A DNA stretch of 35,905 nucleotides. Source: a virus. The translations under genes were made by a program, and so were the position numbers. Each line of letters begins with the position of its first letter. The stretch's first letter is position 1. Below the pieces are notes generated by a model. It had not been told where the DNA came from. It searched no databases and saw only the letters and a list, made by a program, of their open reading frames with translations. The DNA is taken from positions 1 through 35,905 of the IMG/VR virus record IMGVR_UViG_3300042868_002399, one strand, 5' to 3'. Positions 1 through 8,561 of the stretch are shown piece after piece.

Positions 1-20
1 CCCAATTACACACAATTGGG
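1..20. repeat. Inverted repeat/hairpin at the left end
   Basis: CCCAATT and AATTGGG form a perfect 7-bp stem around an ACACAC loop, followed by TTTAAAA. On a circular or cos-joined map it lies 59 nt after the HNH gene stop. It may be a weak terminator for that gene or part of the packaging recognition site. The short T run makes the terminator role uncertain. Confidence 0.5.
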
Positions 21-141
21 TTTAAAAGGGGGGGTACTTGTTATGTTGGGGAAAGGTTCTTTGGGAATTCCCTAAATGCAAAAAGGATTTCCCTGAACGC
101 AGGTCATTATGGCAACGCAAAAAATATAGGACAAAAAAATT
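21..141. other. Non-coding region before TerS, candidate cos/terminase site
   Basis: No convincing gene is seen here. The region holds a perfect 10-bp palindrome GGGAATTCCC (63-72) and an imperfect direct repeat, 14 of 17 positions alike (64-80 and 85-101, type GGAwTTCCCTrAAyGCA). Terminase recognition sites of cos phages usually lie just upstream of the small terminase gene and contain repeats bound by TerS. That makes this region the best candidate, but the call rests on position and repeats only. Confidence 0.35.
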
Positions 142-615
142 ATGAACAAATTACCACCTGAATTAAAAATTGTTAGCCCAAGCACAAATGCAGTACGCAT
201 TGATGCAATTGCTGACCGCATTGTTGAAAGAATCCCTGAAGCTGAATGGATGGATAACCCTGATGCGTGGGATAAGAAAAACTTTGTGGCAGAAACTTCA
301 CAATTTCTTTTGGATGTGTACGGCATCAATTCTTTGCAAGACCGTCACGCATTAGCAATGTTGGCTGACCACATTGATATGTATGTTAAATGCAATAAGG
401 CATTAGAAACTGAACCGTTAATTATTGAATTTAACGGTGGTAAGACATTTGGGGCAAACCCACATTTTGCTATCCGTACAGAATGTTTAAAGCGAATTAT
501 TGTATTGATGGGTGAATTAGGGTTAACACCTAAAGGCAGATTGTCACGGGGCAAGAATACAAATAGTGGCAGTACATCAGTTGCATCAAAACTTTTGCGT
601 GGGGCTAAAGGTTAA
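142..615 (+). CDS. terS: Terminase small subunit (P27-like)
   Basis: Probable DNA-recognition subunit of the packaging terminase. It is 157 aa, the usual size for P27-type TerS. A helical N-terminal half is followed by a segment of the type NPHFAIR...LKRIIVLMGELGLTPKGRLSR (about residues 106-136), which resembles the conserved C-terminal part of P27 proteins that ends in a basic LGLTP.SR stretch. The start ATG is preceded by TAGG 11 nt upstream. The stop overlaps the TerL start (TAATG), so translation is probably coupled. The order HNH nuclease, TerS, TerL (with the window ends joined) matches HK97-type cos phages. Identification depends mainly on context plus this motif. Confidence 0.82.
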   Translation: MNKLPPELKIVSPSTNAVRIDAIADRIVERIPEAEWMDNPDAWDKKNFVAETSQFLLDVYGINSLQDRHALAMLADHIDMYVKCNKALETEPLIIEFNGGKTFGANPHFAIRTECLKRIIVLMGELGLTPKGRLSRGKNTNSGSTSVASKLLRGAKG

Positions 616-2279
616 TGGATTGGCAAGATGGCGTTTTATATGCCGTGCAGGTTGCTAAAGGTGATGTACAGGTTTGCAGAAATGTACGCCTTGCCTGCCA
701 ACGGTTTTTAAATCAATTAGAAAATAAAGAATGGGGTTGGTATTTTGACCCTGATTACCCACAGCATTTCTTAGATTTTGTTGGGCAGTTAAAGCACACC
801 AAAGGAAAAGAAGCGGGTGAAAATGTGGTTTTGCAACCGTGGCAGATATTCTTGATATGTGCGATTTACGGATTTAGGGCAAAGAAAGACCACACAAAAC
901 GAATGGTGACGGATGTAATTGTATTCATTCCACGCAAAGCAGGCAAGTCAACATTGACTTCAGCGATTGGATTATATGAATTGCAATTTGGCGAAGCAGG
1001 TGCGGAAGTATTCACATTGGCAACAAACCGTGAACAGGCAACGATTGTGTTTGATTCAGCCAAGGGATTTGTTGAAACAACCACGGATGAAATTAGAAAT
1101 TGGTTTGATGTTAGTAAATACGAAGTTAAAAAAAAGGGTGATTCACAAACCATGTTTAAGGCGTTAAGCCGTGACACCAAAAAAACAGGTGACGGCAAAA
1201 ACCCATCATGTGTGATTATTGACGAATCAGCCCAAATCGTTGACCGCAACAGTATTGAAGTTTTACATTCAGGTATGGTTGCCCGTCAAAACCCATTGCG
1301 TATATACATCACAACGGCATCATTTACAAAAGACACCAAGTTTTACGAAGATTTCCAAATGTTTGAAACCATGCTAAATGGTGAAGCAACTGACCAAGCT
1401 AATTGGTTTGGTTTGTTGTACAGCTTAGACCCACATGATGATTGGCGTGACCCGACTAATTGGCAAAAAGCAAATCCAATGCACGGGATTACGGTATTTG
1501 AAGATGCTATTGCAAAACGGGCTGAAGAAGCCAAGCACAAACCTGCAACACTTAATGAATTCCTATGTAAAACCCTTAATATTTTTGTTTCAGCAAATAC
1601 AGCGTGGGTTGACCGTGATTTGTGGGATTCTGAAGAATGTGTGATAAAGGAAGCCCGTGAACCTGAAGCCGTGTTTTTGGCTTTTGACTTAGCAAGCACC
1701 CGTGACTTAAACGCTGTATGTACGCTAAAGCGATATGCCGAAGATGATTATGAAGCCCAATGGAAATTCTTTTTACCTGAAGAAAGTTTGGAGTTAATAC
1801 CCAAGCATTATCAAGACATTTTCCGTAATGCCATTAATTCAGGGGTATTGAAATTAACTATGGGTAATGTGATGGATGACAAAGAAATCTATGATTACAT
1901 TATTTCCGAACACCAAAAGTACGATTTAAAAGAAGTTGGGTATGATGCCTATAATGCAGGCAACTTGGTATCACGCCTATACGAAGCAGGATTGCCCGTC
2001 AAAAAAGTTGGGCAAGGAATGGCAGTATTAAGCAACCCAAGTAAGTATGTAGAAAAGATGATTTTACAAAAAGGCATTAAACATGACGGCAACCCGTTTG
2101 TTGGTTGGCAGTTAAGCAATTGCGAAGTTTACACAGATGTGAACGGAAATATTAAAATTCGTAAGAATGAAGCAGATAAATCAGCAAAAGTTGACGGTAT
2201 TATTGCTATGATTACAGCGTTTCATTGTGCGTTAGATAATCCGTATGTATCAAATAGTTTTGGTTTTAGGGCGTTTTGA
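615..2279 (+). CDS. terL: Terminase large subunit
   Basis: ATPase and nuclease motor that cuts the DNA and pumps it into the prohead. The protein is 554 aa. An atypical Walker A (PRKAGKS, residues 106-112) of the kind seen in HK97/P27-partner large terminases is followed by Walker B (CVIIDES, 199-205, D203/E204). A C-terminal RNase H-like nuclease follows, with acidic residues in AFDLAST (D358), GYDAYN (D444) and KVDGII (D527). The ATG overlaps the TerS stop by one base. Both catalytic centres appear intact. Confidence 0.95.
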   Translation: MDWQDGVLYAVQVAKGDVQVCRNVRLACQRFLNQLENKEWGWYFDPDYPQHFLDFVGQLKHTKGKEAGENVVLQPWQIFLICAIYGFRAKKDHTKRMVTDVIVFIPRKAGKSTLTSAIGLYELQFGEAGAEVFTLATNREQATIVFDSAKGFVETTTDEIRNWFDVSKYEVKKKGDSQTMFKALSRDTKKTGDGKNPSCVIIDESAQIVDRNSIEVLHSGMVARQNPLRIYITTASFTKDTKFYEDFQMFETMLNGEATDQANWFGLLYSLDPHDDWRDPTNWQKANPMHGITVFEDAIAKRAEEAKHKPATLNEFLCKTLNIFVSANTAWVDRDLWDSEECVIKEAREPEAVFLAFDLASTRDLNAVCTLKRYAEDDYEAQWKFFLPEESLELIPKHYQDIFRNAINSGVLKLTMGNVMDDKEIYDYIISEHQKYDLKEVGYDAYNAGNLVSRLYEAGLPVKKVGQGMAVLSNPSKYVEKMILQKGIKHDGNPFVGWQLSNCEVYTDVNGNIKIRKNEADKSAKVDGIIAMITAFHCALDNPYVSNSFGFRAF

Positions 2280-2308
2280 TATAGAATGATGAAAACTTGG
2301 GGGAAAAC

Positions 2309-3712
2309 ATGGGTATTTTAGATATTTTCAGTAAGAAACAAGGCGTTAATAACGAATCTAATACCCTGTTTGGTCAGACCCAATTAGGTAACAATGTTGT
2401 TTATCAAGGTGATGGTGGCAGACAAACAGTAAGCCAACAGTTGCTTTATGTAACAACAAGTAGTGTTACATCCGCAGGGCGTACCGTTGATATGTCAACG
2501 CTGTCACGCAATTCAACAGTTATGGCGTGTGTGGGTGTTAAAGCCCGTGCATTAGCACAGTTGCCAATCAAGGTTATGTACCAATTAGATGATGGCACTT
2601 ATGTTGATGCAATCAAATCTGACATTGTTGGTGCAAGAGATAAGGCAAAAGCAAAGCAGGCATTGAACCTGTTGACCAATCCTAACAATTTCCAAAGCCA
2701 ATACGAATTTTGGTATCAATGGTGTATGTGGCAAGACTTGGCAGGCGAAACATTTACCCTTTGGTGGCGTAAAGACCAAAAAGATGCCAACACAACACCA
2801 ATTGAAATGTACAACCTTGATTCAACGCTAATTACGGTACAGTTGACACCAAGCCGTTACCCATCATACAGATTGACAACACCATCATACGGTTTTAGCA
2901 AAGATGAACCGTTGGCAAACTACCAAGTTATGCACATTAAAGAAATGGCATGGCAAGGTTCAGCAGGCTTTAACAAAGGTATCTTGGCAACTGAATTGGT
3001 TGCGTTAGACCAAGACATTGACCTATATGCAAACTTTGTTATGCAGAATGGGGCAAAGCCAAGCGGTATTTTTAGTACAACACAGGTAATTCCTGATGCT
3101 AAATACAAAGAAGTTGCCCAACGCCTAAAAGAAACATGGAACGCTATGACAGGTGGGCGTACAACTGACCAATCTAAGGCAGGTCAAGGTATGTTGCTTG
3201 ACCAAGGTATGAGTTATACCCCTGTTGATATGCTTACCCTGCAAGATGCCCAAACATCAGAATTAAAAACACAAACCATGAAGCGTTTATGCGGATTGTT
3301 TGGCGTACCACCTGCAATGTTGGGTATTTCTGACCAAAAGTACAACAATACACAGACCATGCTTGATGAATTCTATAAATCAACCATGTCACCAATGATT
3401 AAAAACATTACGCAAAAGCTGAAACAGCATTTGTTTAAAGGTTACCCATCCCTACATATTCAATTTGATACAACTGAATTTTTGGAAGGTTCACCGCTAG
3501 ACCAAATGAATTTTGCTGTTGCAGGAGTTAACGCAGGCGTAATGACACCAAATGAAGCCCGTGAATTCTTAGGAATGGCACAGGTTGACGGTGCAAACGA
3601 ATTGTTATCAAAATCACAATCTAAACCACAAGGGGATATTGCAGGTACAAGCCCACAAGACACAGGCGGTGGTGGTGGAAATCAAACACGCAAAATGAAT
3701 ATTGGTAAATAA
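2309..3712 (+). CDS. Portal protein (HK97 family)
   Basis: Forms the dodecameric portal ring at the DNA entry vertex. It is 467 aa from ATG 2309, which has a strong GGGGGA site 5-6 nt upstream; the in-frame TTG at 2297 lies before that site and is a less likely start. Typical HK97-family portal features are an N-terminal segment with NSTVMACVGVKARALAQLP and a conserved late stretch around FGVPPAMLGISD with a downstream helix. The C-terminus is low-complexity (GGGGGN). The stop overlaps the next ORF (TAATG). It sits between terminase and protease, as expected. Confidence 0.93.
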   Translation: MGILDIFSKKQGVNNESNTLFGQTQLGNNVVYQGDGGRQTVSQQLLYVTTSSVTSAGRTVDMSTLSRNSTVMACVGVKARALAQLPIKVMYQLDDGTYVDAIKSDIVGARDKAKAKQALNLLTNPNNFQSQYEFWYQWCMWQDLAGETFTLWWRKDQKDANTTPIEMYNLDSTLITVQLTPSRYPSYRLTTPSYGFSKDEPLANYQVMHIKEMAWQGSAGFNKGILATELVALDQDIDLYANFVMQNGAKPSGIFSTTQVIPDAKYKEVAQRLKETWNAMTGGRTTDQSKAGQGMLLDQGMSYTPVDMLTLQDAQTSELKTQTMKRLCGLFGVPPAMLGISDQKYNNTQTMLDEFYKSTMSPMIKNITQKLKQHLFKGYPSLHIQFDTTEFLEGSPLDQMNFAVAGVNAGVMTPNEAREFLGMAQVDGANELLSKSQSKPQGDIAGTSPQDTGGGGGNQTRKMNIGK

Positions 3713-3903
3713 TGTCATTTATAGATAAAATATTTGATATTATGGGTTCACAAATAAAGAACCCTAGTGTTAAACTACCAAAAAAACGGTTTACACCCCA
3801 CAAGATAACAGACGATAATCAAGCCATTTCTATTGGGGTAATCAATGAAGAATCTGACATTAGTTTGCGAAGCACAAGTACAGTTGGGAAAACTAGCGGA
3901 TGA
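3712..3903 (+). CDS. Small hypothetical protein between portal and protease
   Basis: 63 aa, basic in the middle (KLPKKRFTPHK), no membrane segment and no recognised domain. The ATG overlaps the portal stop (TAATG), which supports coupled translation. Its 3' end overlaps the protease start by 59 nt in another frame. The tight coupling is the main evidence that it is expressed. It may be a minor head factor, or mainly a way to bring ribosomes to the protease start. Function unknown. Confidence 0.5.
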   Translation: MSFIDKIFDIMGSQIKNPSVKLPKKRFTPHKITDDNQAISIGVINEESDISLRSTSTVGKTSG

Positions 3904-4639
3904 ATCCGCATCACCAACAGGAATAATTGAAGCCCGTGCAACAACATGGGGTGCAAGAGAGGGTGCAGACGGTAGAAAATTTTTCTACACACCTGAAGGT
4001 TTCATGGATTGGGCTGATGAATTCAGCAATTCAGGCAAACCAATGCCAATGTTTTTAAATCACAACGATATGGGTATGCCCGTTGGTCAATGGGATGAAG
4101 TCATGTTTGATGAACAAGGCATGACGGCAAAAGGCAAACTGTATATGAATACGGCAGGCGGTTCTGACCTTTACGAAATTCTTAAAGAATCACCAATGAT
4201 GTTTGGCGGTGTTTCTGTTGGTGCATACGCTGATGAATACTGTTATGTTGATGAAACAGGTATGCCATTAACAGCAGGCAAAGAAGATGACGGTTATTTC
4301 CAAATTAGCAAAGGTGGATTCCGTGAAATTTCAGTTGTTATGTATCCTAACAACCCACAAGCTGAAGTAATGAAATTAGAATCATGCTTTGAAGAAGATG
4401 GTTCATTAAATCCAAGAGTTTTAGAAAAACAATTGCGTGAAGCAGGCGTTACTAAAAAAGATGCGACCACCGCATCAAGTATTTTCAAGAAAGTATTAGA
4501 AGTGCGTGATGCACCTAAGAAACTTGAAGAAACACCAATTCAGGGTGACCCTGTTGCGGTGGTAACCGAAGCCGAGGAATTACTTAAAGCAATTGAATTG
4601 CGTGAGTTGACCAAGGCACTTAATAAACGCATTAAATAA
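3845..4639 (+). CDS. Prohead maturation protease (HK97 gp4-like, U35/S78)
   Basis: Serine protease packaged inside the prohead; it removes the capsid delta domain during maturation. The protein is 264 aa. The likely catalytic histidine is in MFLNHN (H73) and the serine in GVSVGA (S124), with the family's FREISVV strand at 159-165. The C-terminal ~80 residues are charged and probably form the self-cleaved tail. ATG 3845 has GGGG 7 nt upstream and overlaps the preceding small ORF. It lies directly before the major capsid gene, the normal position. Confidence 0.9.
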   Translation: MKNLTLVCEAQVQLGKLADESASPTGIIEARATTWGAREGADGRKFFYTPEGFMDWADEFSNSGKPMPMFLNHNDMGMPVGQWDEVMFDEQGMTAKGKLYMNTAGGSDLYEILKESPMMFGGVSVGAYADEYCYVDETGMPLTAGKEDDGYFQISKGGFREISVVMYPNNPQAEVMKLESCFEEDGSLNPRVLEKQLREAGVTKKDATTASSIFKKVLEVRDAPKKLEETPIQGDPVAVVTEAEELLKAIELRELTKALNKRIK

Positions 4640-4649
4640 GGAATTTAAA

Positions 4650-5978
4650 ATGAAAGAAGTTATTGAAAAATTAGATTCAATTGAAGCACAACAAGTTGCT
4701 AAGATTGAAGAAGTTAAAGCCGAAGCATTTGCAAAAGCTGAATCTGTTGAAGTATCTTTGACAGAAAAGCTAAATGCAATTGAAGCTAAACTATCAGAAG
4801 TTCAAGCACCATCAATCATCAAGATTGAAAAAACAATCCGTGGTGATGTAAACAAAATGGTTCGTGAACAGTTGCGTGAATTTGCTAAGTCAGATTCTAA
4901 AGTTCAGAAAGAATTGAAAGTTTTTGCTGACGAATCACAGTACGAAGCGTACATGAAAGAAGCATCAGCATTGACAGGTGGCGGTGCAGGTATCGGTGGT
5001 CGTACAGCTTATGACCCTGTATTCCATGCGTTGCGTTTGGCTAACCCTATGCGTGGTTTAAGCCGTTCTGTTGCAACTGATGGTGCAACTTATCAATTCC
5101 GTGCAAAAGTTGGTAACGCAGGTGCTTCATGGGGCTATGCAATCCAAAACAACGGTTCAGCAACAACTGAAAACATGAACATTTGGCAGTTGACATTGCA
5201 AGACCTTAACTGTGCTTTCCCAATCCGTACAGCATCATTGGATGACATTGATGGTTTGGAAGCCAATGTGGTTGATGACATGATGGTTGAATTCAGTCAA
5301 GCTGAAGCCCTATCAATGATTCAAAACAATGACCAAACAGATACACCTAATACATACGGTGGTACAAACGGTTTGCGTGGTTTGAATCAATACGGTGGTG
5401 CTAATTCATCATACACAGGCGGTACAGTAAGTGCCTCTGCGTTTGGTTCTTCAGGCACAGGTTCTACATCAGGTTTACATAGCATTGCAACTTATGACCA
5501 AATCACTACAAACGGTTTTGGTTCAGCAAACAATGTTCAGTACGAAGATGTGATTAACTTTATTTACAGCTTGCCACAACAATATTGGACACCAACAGCC
5601 AAGTTCATGGTTAGCCCATTGATGCTTCAGGCAATTCGTGGTTTGACAGATGACCAAGGCAGACCAATCTATGTTGACGGTTTGTCACGCACAGACGGTA
5701 TTGTTGGCACATTGCTAGGCTTTGAAGTTGTGGTTAACAAGTATTTGGAAAACCCAACATCAGCAGGTAGCGAAGCAGGCACAAACAGCCAATACCCAAT
5801 GTACTTTGGTGATTGGACACGCTGTCACGCTATCGTTGACCGTTTGAATATGGTTCTTCGCAGATATGACCAAACACAAGTTGGTTTCATCACATTCTTT
5901 GGTGAAAAGCGTTTGGCAACATCAGTTGTTGACCCATTTGCATTAGTTCGTTACCGTTCTACTGCAACAGGTGCTTAA
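4650..5978 (+). CDS. Major capsid protein 1, with N-terminal scaffolding (delta) domain
   Basis: HK97-fold major capsid protein, 442 aa. Residues 1 to about 100 are Lys/Glu/Ala-rich and predicted coiled coil, like the HK97 delta domain that acts as a scaffold. The body starts near residue 103-104 (EASALTG, then GIGGR), very close to the position where HK97 gp5 is cut. The C-terminus contains the capsid-like stretch VGFITFFGEKR followed by DPFALVRY. The start has AAGGAA upstream. The gene is followed by a hairpin with a T run and then by a paralogue lacking the coiled coil (6034-7077). Confidence 0.92.
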   Translation: MKEVIEKLDSIEAQQVAKIEEVKAEAFAKAESVEVSLTEKLNAIEAKLSEVQAPSIIKIEKTIRGDVNKMVREQLREFAKSDSKVQKELKVFADESQYEAYMKEASALTGGGAGIGGRTAYDPVFHALRLANPMRGLSRSVATDGATYQFRAKVGNAGASWGYAIQNNGSATTENMNIWQLTLQDLNCAFPIRTASLDDIDGLEANVVDDMMVEFSQAEALSMIQNNDQTDTPNTYGGTNGLRGLNQYGGANSSYTGGTVSASAFGSSGTGSTSGLHSIATYDQITTNGFGSANNVQYEDVINFIYSLPQQYWTPTAKFMVSPLMLQAIRGLTDDQGRPIYVDGLSRTDGIVGTLLGFEVVVNKYLENPTSAGSEAGTNSQYPMYFGDWTRCHAIVDRLNMVLRRYDQTQVGFITFFGEKRLATSVVDPFALVRYRSTATGA

Positions 5979-5982
5979 TTAA

Positions 5983-6011
5983 GGATGGGGGTGAAAGCCC
6001 CCACCTTTTTT
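5983..6011 (+). terminator. Rho-independent terminator between the capsid paralogues
   Basis: TGGGGG (5986-5991) pairs with CCCCCA (5998-6003) around TGAAAG. GG/CC at the base can extend the stem, and six T residues end at 6011. It probably separates or attenuates expression of the second capsid gene. Confidence 0.75.
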
Positions 6012-6033
6012 ACAACTTATTATGGAAATAAAC

Positions 6034-7077
6034 ATGAAAACCAACCCAATTCTTGAAGCCGTTAAAGTAGCCCTAAATGAGGGTGAAGCAAAGGTTAATT
6101 TAAATGAAGCATCAGCACTAACAGGTTCAGGTTCAGGTGTTGGTGGTCGTGTAATTTATGATGATGCGTTTGCATCATTGCGTATGGCTAATCCGTTGCG
6201 TAACGGTAGCCGAATTATTCAAACAAGCGGTTCAGACGAAGCGTTTGTAGTAAAAACAGGTAACGCCACATTAATTCAAAGTGGTACAGATAACCCTTGG
6301 GGCTATCCAATTAATTCAAATACAGGTTCACCAAACATTGCAACATCATTTTGGCAATTACCTGTACGCTGTATCAATGCAAGCGTACCCGTAAGAACGG
6401 CTGTATTGTCAGATGTAAATAACCTTGAAGAAACCATTGCAATGGATTTAATGCTTGAATTTGCACAGCAAGAAGCATTGTCAATGATGTTTAACGATGA
6501 CCAATCAGGTTCAACAACTGTTAACTTTGGTGCAACAAGTGGTTTGCGTGGTTTAAATAGCTATGCAGGTTCTACATCATCAGCATCATTTGGCACAAGC
6601 GGTTCAGCAATTACTAACGGCTTACACACAGTTTTGCAGGTTGCACAAGCATCAGCAACAGCAGTTTCTTATGATGACTTGGCAAACCTAATGGGTGCTT
6701 TACCTGCCCAATATTATGGCAAGCCAACAACCGCATGGATGATGCACCCAACAACAATTCAGGCATTGCGTAAACTAAAAGCATCAACAACTGCCAACAA
6801 CTTCTTGGAAGTTGGTGATAGTGATGGTGGTGCTGTTGTTTATATCTTTGGTCACAAAGTTATTGCCAACCCATACATGGATATTGCAGGTGACGGTAAT
6901 TACCCTGTTTACCTTGGTGAGTGGGATAGGTTCTTTACTATTGCAGACAATGAAGAAATGTCAATTAAATTGACTGAACAAACATCAGTTGGTTTCATTA
7001 CTTTCTATGCTGAAAAGCGTGTATGTTCAACAATTCGTGATGTATTCGCAGGTGTGCGTTTAGTTGGTGTTGCTTAA
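6034..7077 (+). CDS. Second major capsid-like protein, no scaffolding domain
   Basis: Paralogue of the preceding capsid protein, 347 aa from ATG 6034. That start is chosen because GGA lies 7 nt upstream; ATG 6022 is in frame but has a poorer site. Homology is visible end to end: EASALTGSGSGVGGR, LRMANPLRNGSR, FAQQEALSM, SGLRGLNSY, and VGFITFYAEKR near the C-terminus all have counterparts in capsid protein 1. Only about 24 residues precede the EASALTG junction, so there is no delta domain to remove. It could form pentons (compare T4 gp24 with gp23), form a minor share of the shell, or act as an alternative capsid. The role is inferred. Confidence 0.85.
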   Translation: MKTNPILEAVKVALNEGEAKVNLNEASALTGSGSGVGGRVIYDDAFASLRMANPLRNGSRIIQTSGSDEAFVVKTGNATLIQSGTDNPWGYPINSNTGSPNIATSFWQLPVRCINASVPVRTAVLSDVNNLEETIAMDLMLEFAQQEALSMMFNDDQSGSTTVNFGATSGLRGLNSYAGSTSSASFGTSGSAITNGLHTVLQVAQASATAVSYDDLANLMGALPAQYYGKPTTAWMMHPTTIQALRKLKASTTANNFLEVGDSDGGAVVYIFGHKVIANPYMDIAGDGNYPVYLGEWDRFFTIADNEEMSIKLTEQTSVGFITFYAEKRVCSTIRDVFAGVRLVGVA

Positions 7078-7091
7078 TTAAAGGTTAAATC

Positions 7092-7757
7092 ATGGCAAGC
7101 GATTATTTAGGTATTGCCCCAAACCTTACACAAAACCGCAATCCGTTCAACTATGAAAAAGTTGAACAGATTGGCAGGGATTTTGTAACGGCATGGCTAA
7201 CACTTGACCAAATCACCAATCAGTTAAACCTGTTTGAAGATGAAAGCCAAGATGCTTACCTGCAAGGGTTAGAAGTTGCAACACGCATGGCAATTGAAGA
7301 TTATTTGGGAATGGCAATATTCCCAACTCAATACCGTGTGTTCTATGGCAATCCTGCTGTTGCAGGCACAGCCCTAAGTTTGGATTTGCCTGAAACAACA
7401 CAGAATCAACAAGGTCAAGTTGGTGTAACAATCAATTCTGTTAAGTATTGGGATGGCAATGTGCCGTCACAGTTACAGACATTGGCATCATCAAGTTACC
7501 AATATGATTCAACAGGCAATAAGATTATTTTGAATTCAATGCCATCAACAATTAGTACACAGGTTACTAATCCAATGGTAGTTGAATACACAACAGCCCG
7601 TTCACCGTTGGCAAATTACCCTGTAATTCAGCAGGCAGGTTTGTTGCTATTAACACATTTGTATAACAACCGTTCAAACAGTAATGAACGCATCATGCAC
7701 GAAATACCGTTTGGCGTTGCCCAATTGCTTAGACCATACAAACCATTGGTGATGTAA
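7092..7757 (+). CDS. Head-tail connector (adaptor, gp6-like)
   Basis: 221 aa. The segment with SQDAYLQGLEVATRMAIEDYLGMAIFPTQYRVFY is characteristic of HK97 gp6-like/YqbG-like adaptor proteins, where helices are followed by a short beta region. Such proteins form a ring under the portal. The ATG follows AAAGG (spacing about 8). The gene directly follows the capsid genes and overlaps the next start by one base (TAATG). Function is assigned from family resemblance and position. Confidence 0.72.
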   Translation: MASDYLGIAPNLTQNRNPFNYEKVEQIGRDFVTAWLTLDQITNQLNLFEDESQDAYLQGLEVATRMAIEDYLGMAIFPTQYRVFYGNPAVAGTALSLDLPETTQNQQGQVGVTINSVKYWDGNVPSQLQTLASSSYQYDSTGNKIILNSMPSTISTQVTNPMVVEYTTARSPLANYPVIQQAGLLLLTHLYNNRSNSNERIMHEIPFGVAQLLRPYKPLVM

Positions 7758-8101
7758 TGGGCATTGTTAGATACGAAAATACAACAATTAATGAAGTAAC
7801 CAACGGGGTTGATACTTTTGGTGAGTACACAACTACTGAAACGGCTTTGTTTACATCAAGGGCATTAGTTAGTGATGTATCAAATGCCGTAAGAATTTCT
7901 GAAAGATACCGTGTGTATCAAGATTTGGTTAATTTAACCTTTAACTATACGCCTAACATTAAGCGTATTGTTGATGACCAAGACCAATACAGCATTACTT
8001 GGCGTGGCAATAATTGGCGTGTGACGGATGTGCGTGAAAGCAATGACCGCATGAAAATCACATTATTGTGTTACAGAAATGACCCCGAAACCACAGTATG
8101 A
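7757..8101 (+). CDS. Head closure/head-tail joining protein
   Basis: 114 aa with the beta-barrel pattern of phage head-tail joining proteins (SPP1 gp16-like): a middle stretch with NLTFNYTPNIKRI, then ITWRGNNWRVTDV and a final ITLLCYRNDP. It probably seals the connector and offers the docking face for the tail. The start overlaps the preceding stop (TAATG), and the end overlaps the following start by 4 bases (ATGA), so the three genes are translated as a coupled unit. Confidence 0.72.
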   Translation: MGIVRYENTTINEVTNGVDTFGEYTTTETALFTSRALVSDVSNAVRISERYRVYQDLVNLTFNYTPNIKRIVDDQDQYSITWRGNNWRVTDVRESNDRMKITLLCYRNDPETTV

Positions 8102-8520
8102 GTACACAACAAAATCCGTCAGTTTATGCACAATGTATTCAATATCAATTATCTGATATTGTTGACCCTGTGCCCGTGTACGCTAATTTCAACAGAAACT
8201 TTGCCACGGAAAAGAAGTTTATTACATGGAATTTGAGGAATGTTCATCAACCCGTGTACACAGGGCAAGACAAAAACAACAAGGGCATTGACAGACCTGT
8301 TTTTCAGATAAGTATTTTTGCAAGTGATATGGCAGATGCTTTTAATATATCAAACACTATATTACAATCATTACACGGCTATTCAGGAATGTTTGGCAAT
8401 CCTGCCACAAACGGTTTTTGGTTAGCCAAAGCAGATGTAGATTGGTTATACAATACTTATGACAATGAAATTAAGTTGCATCAAATAATACTTGATTGTC
8501 AGCTTGATGTTCTAACTTAA
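8098..8520 (+). CDS. Tail terminator-like protein
   Basis: 140 aa, overlapping the closure gene by ATGA. Size, position between head closure and tail tube, and the beta-alpha pattern (FQISIFASDMADAFNISNTILQSL) resemble tail terminator/completion proteins of the DUF3168 or lambda gpU kind, which cap the tail tube. No catalytic motif is present. A gp10-like protein more distal in the cluster may share neck functions, so the exact role is uncertain. Confidence 0.55.
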   Translation: MSTQQNPSVYAQCIQYQLSDIVDPVPVYANFNRNFATEKKFITWNLRNVHQPVYTGQDKNNKGIDRPVFQISIFASDMADAFNISNTILQSLHGYSGMFGNPATNGFWLAKADVDWLYNTYDNEIKLHQIILDCQLDVLT

Positions 8521-8561
8521 CAAGACAGAATCTTTTAAATCTTTTTATAGGAATATTCAAA

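Noticed and set aside
866-1249. 127-aa reverse ORF inside the large terminase gene
   Set aside because: It is fully inside a well supported gene, has no ribosome site and its protein has no domain; it is a shadow frame.
2297-2311. TTG start of the portal gene at 2297
   Set aside because: The GGGGGA ribosome site lies after it and is ideally placed for ATG 2309.
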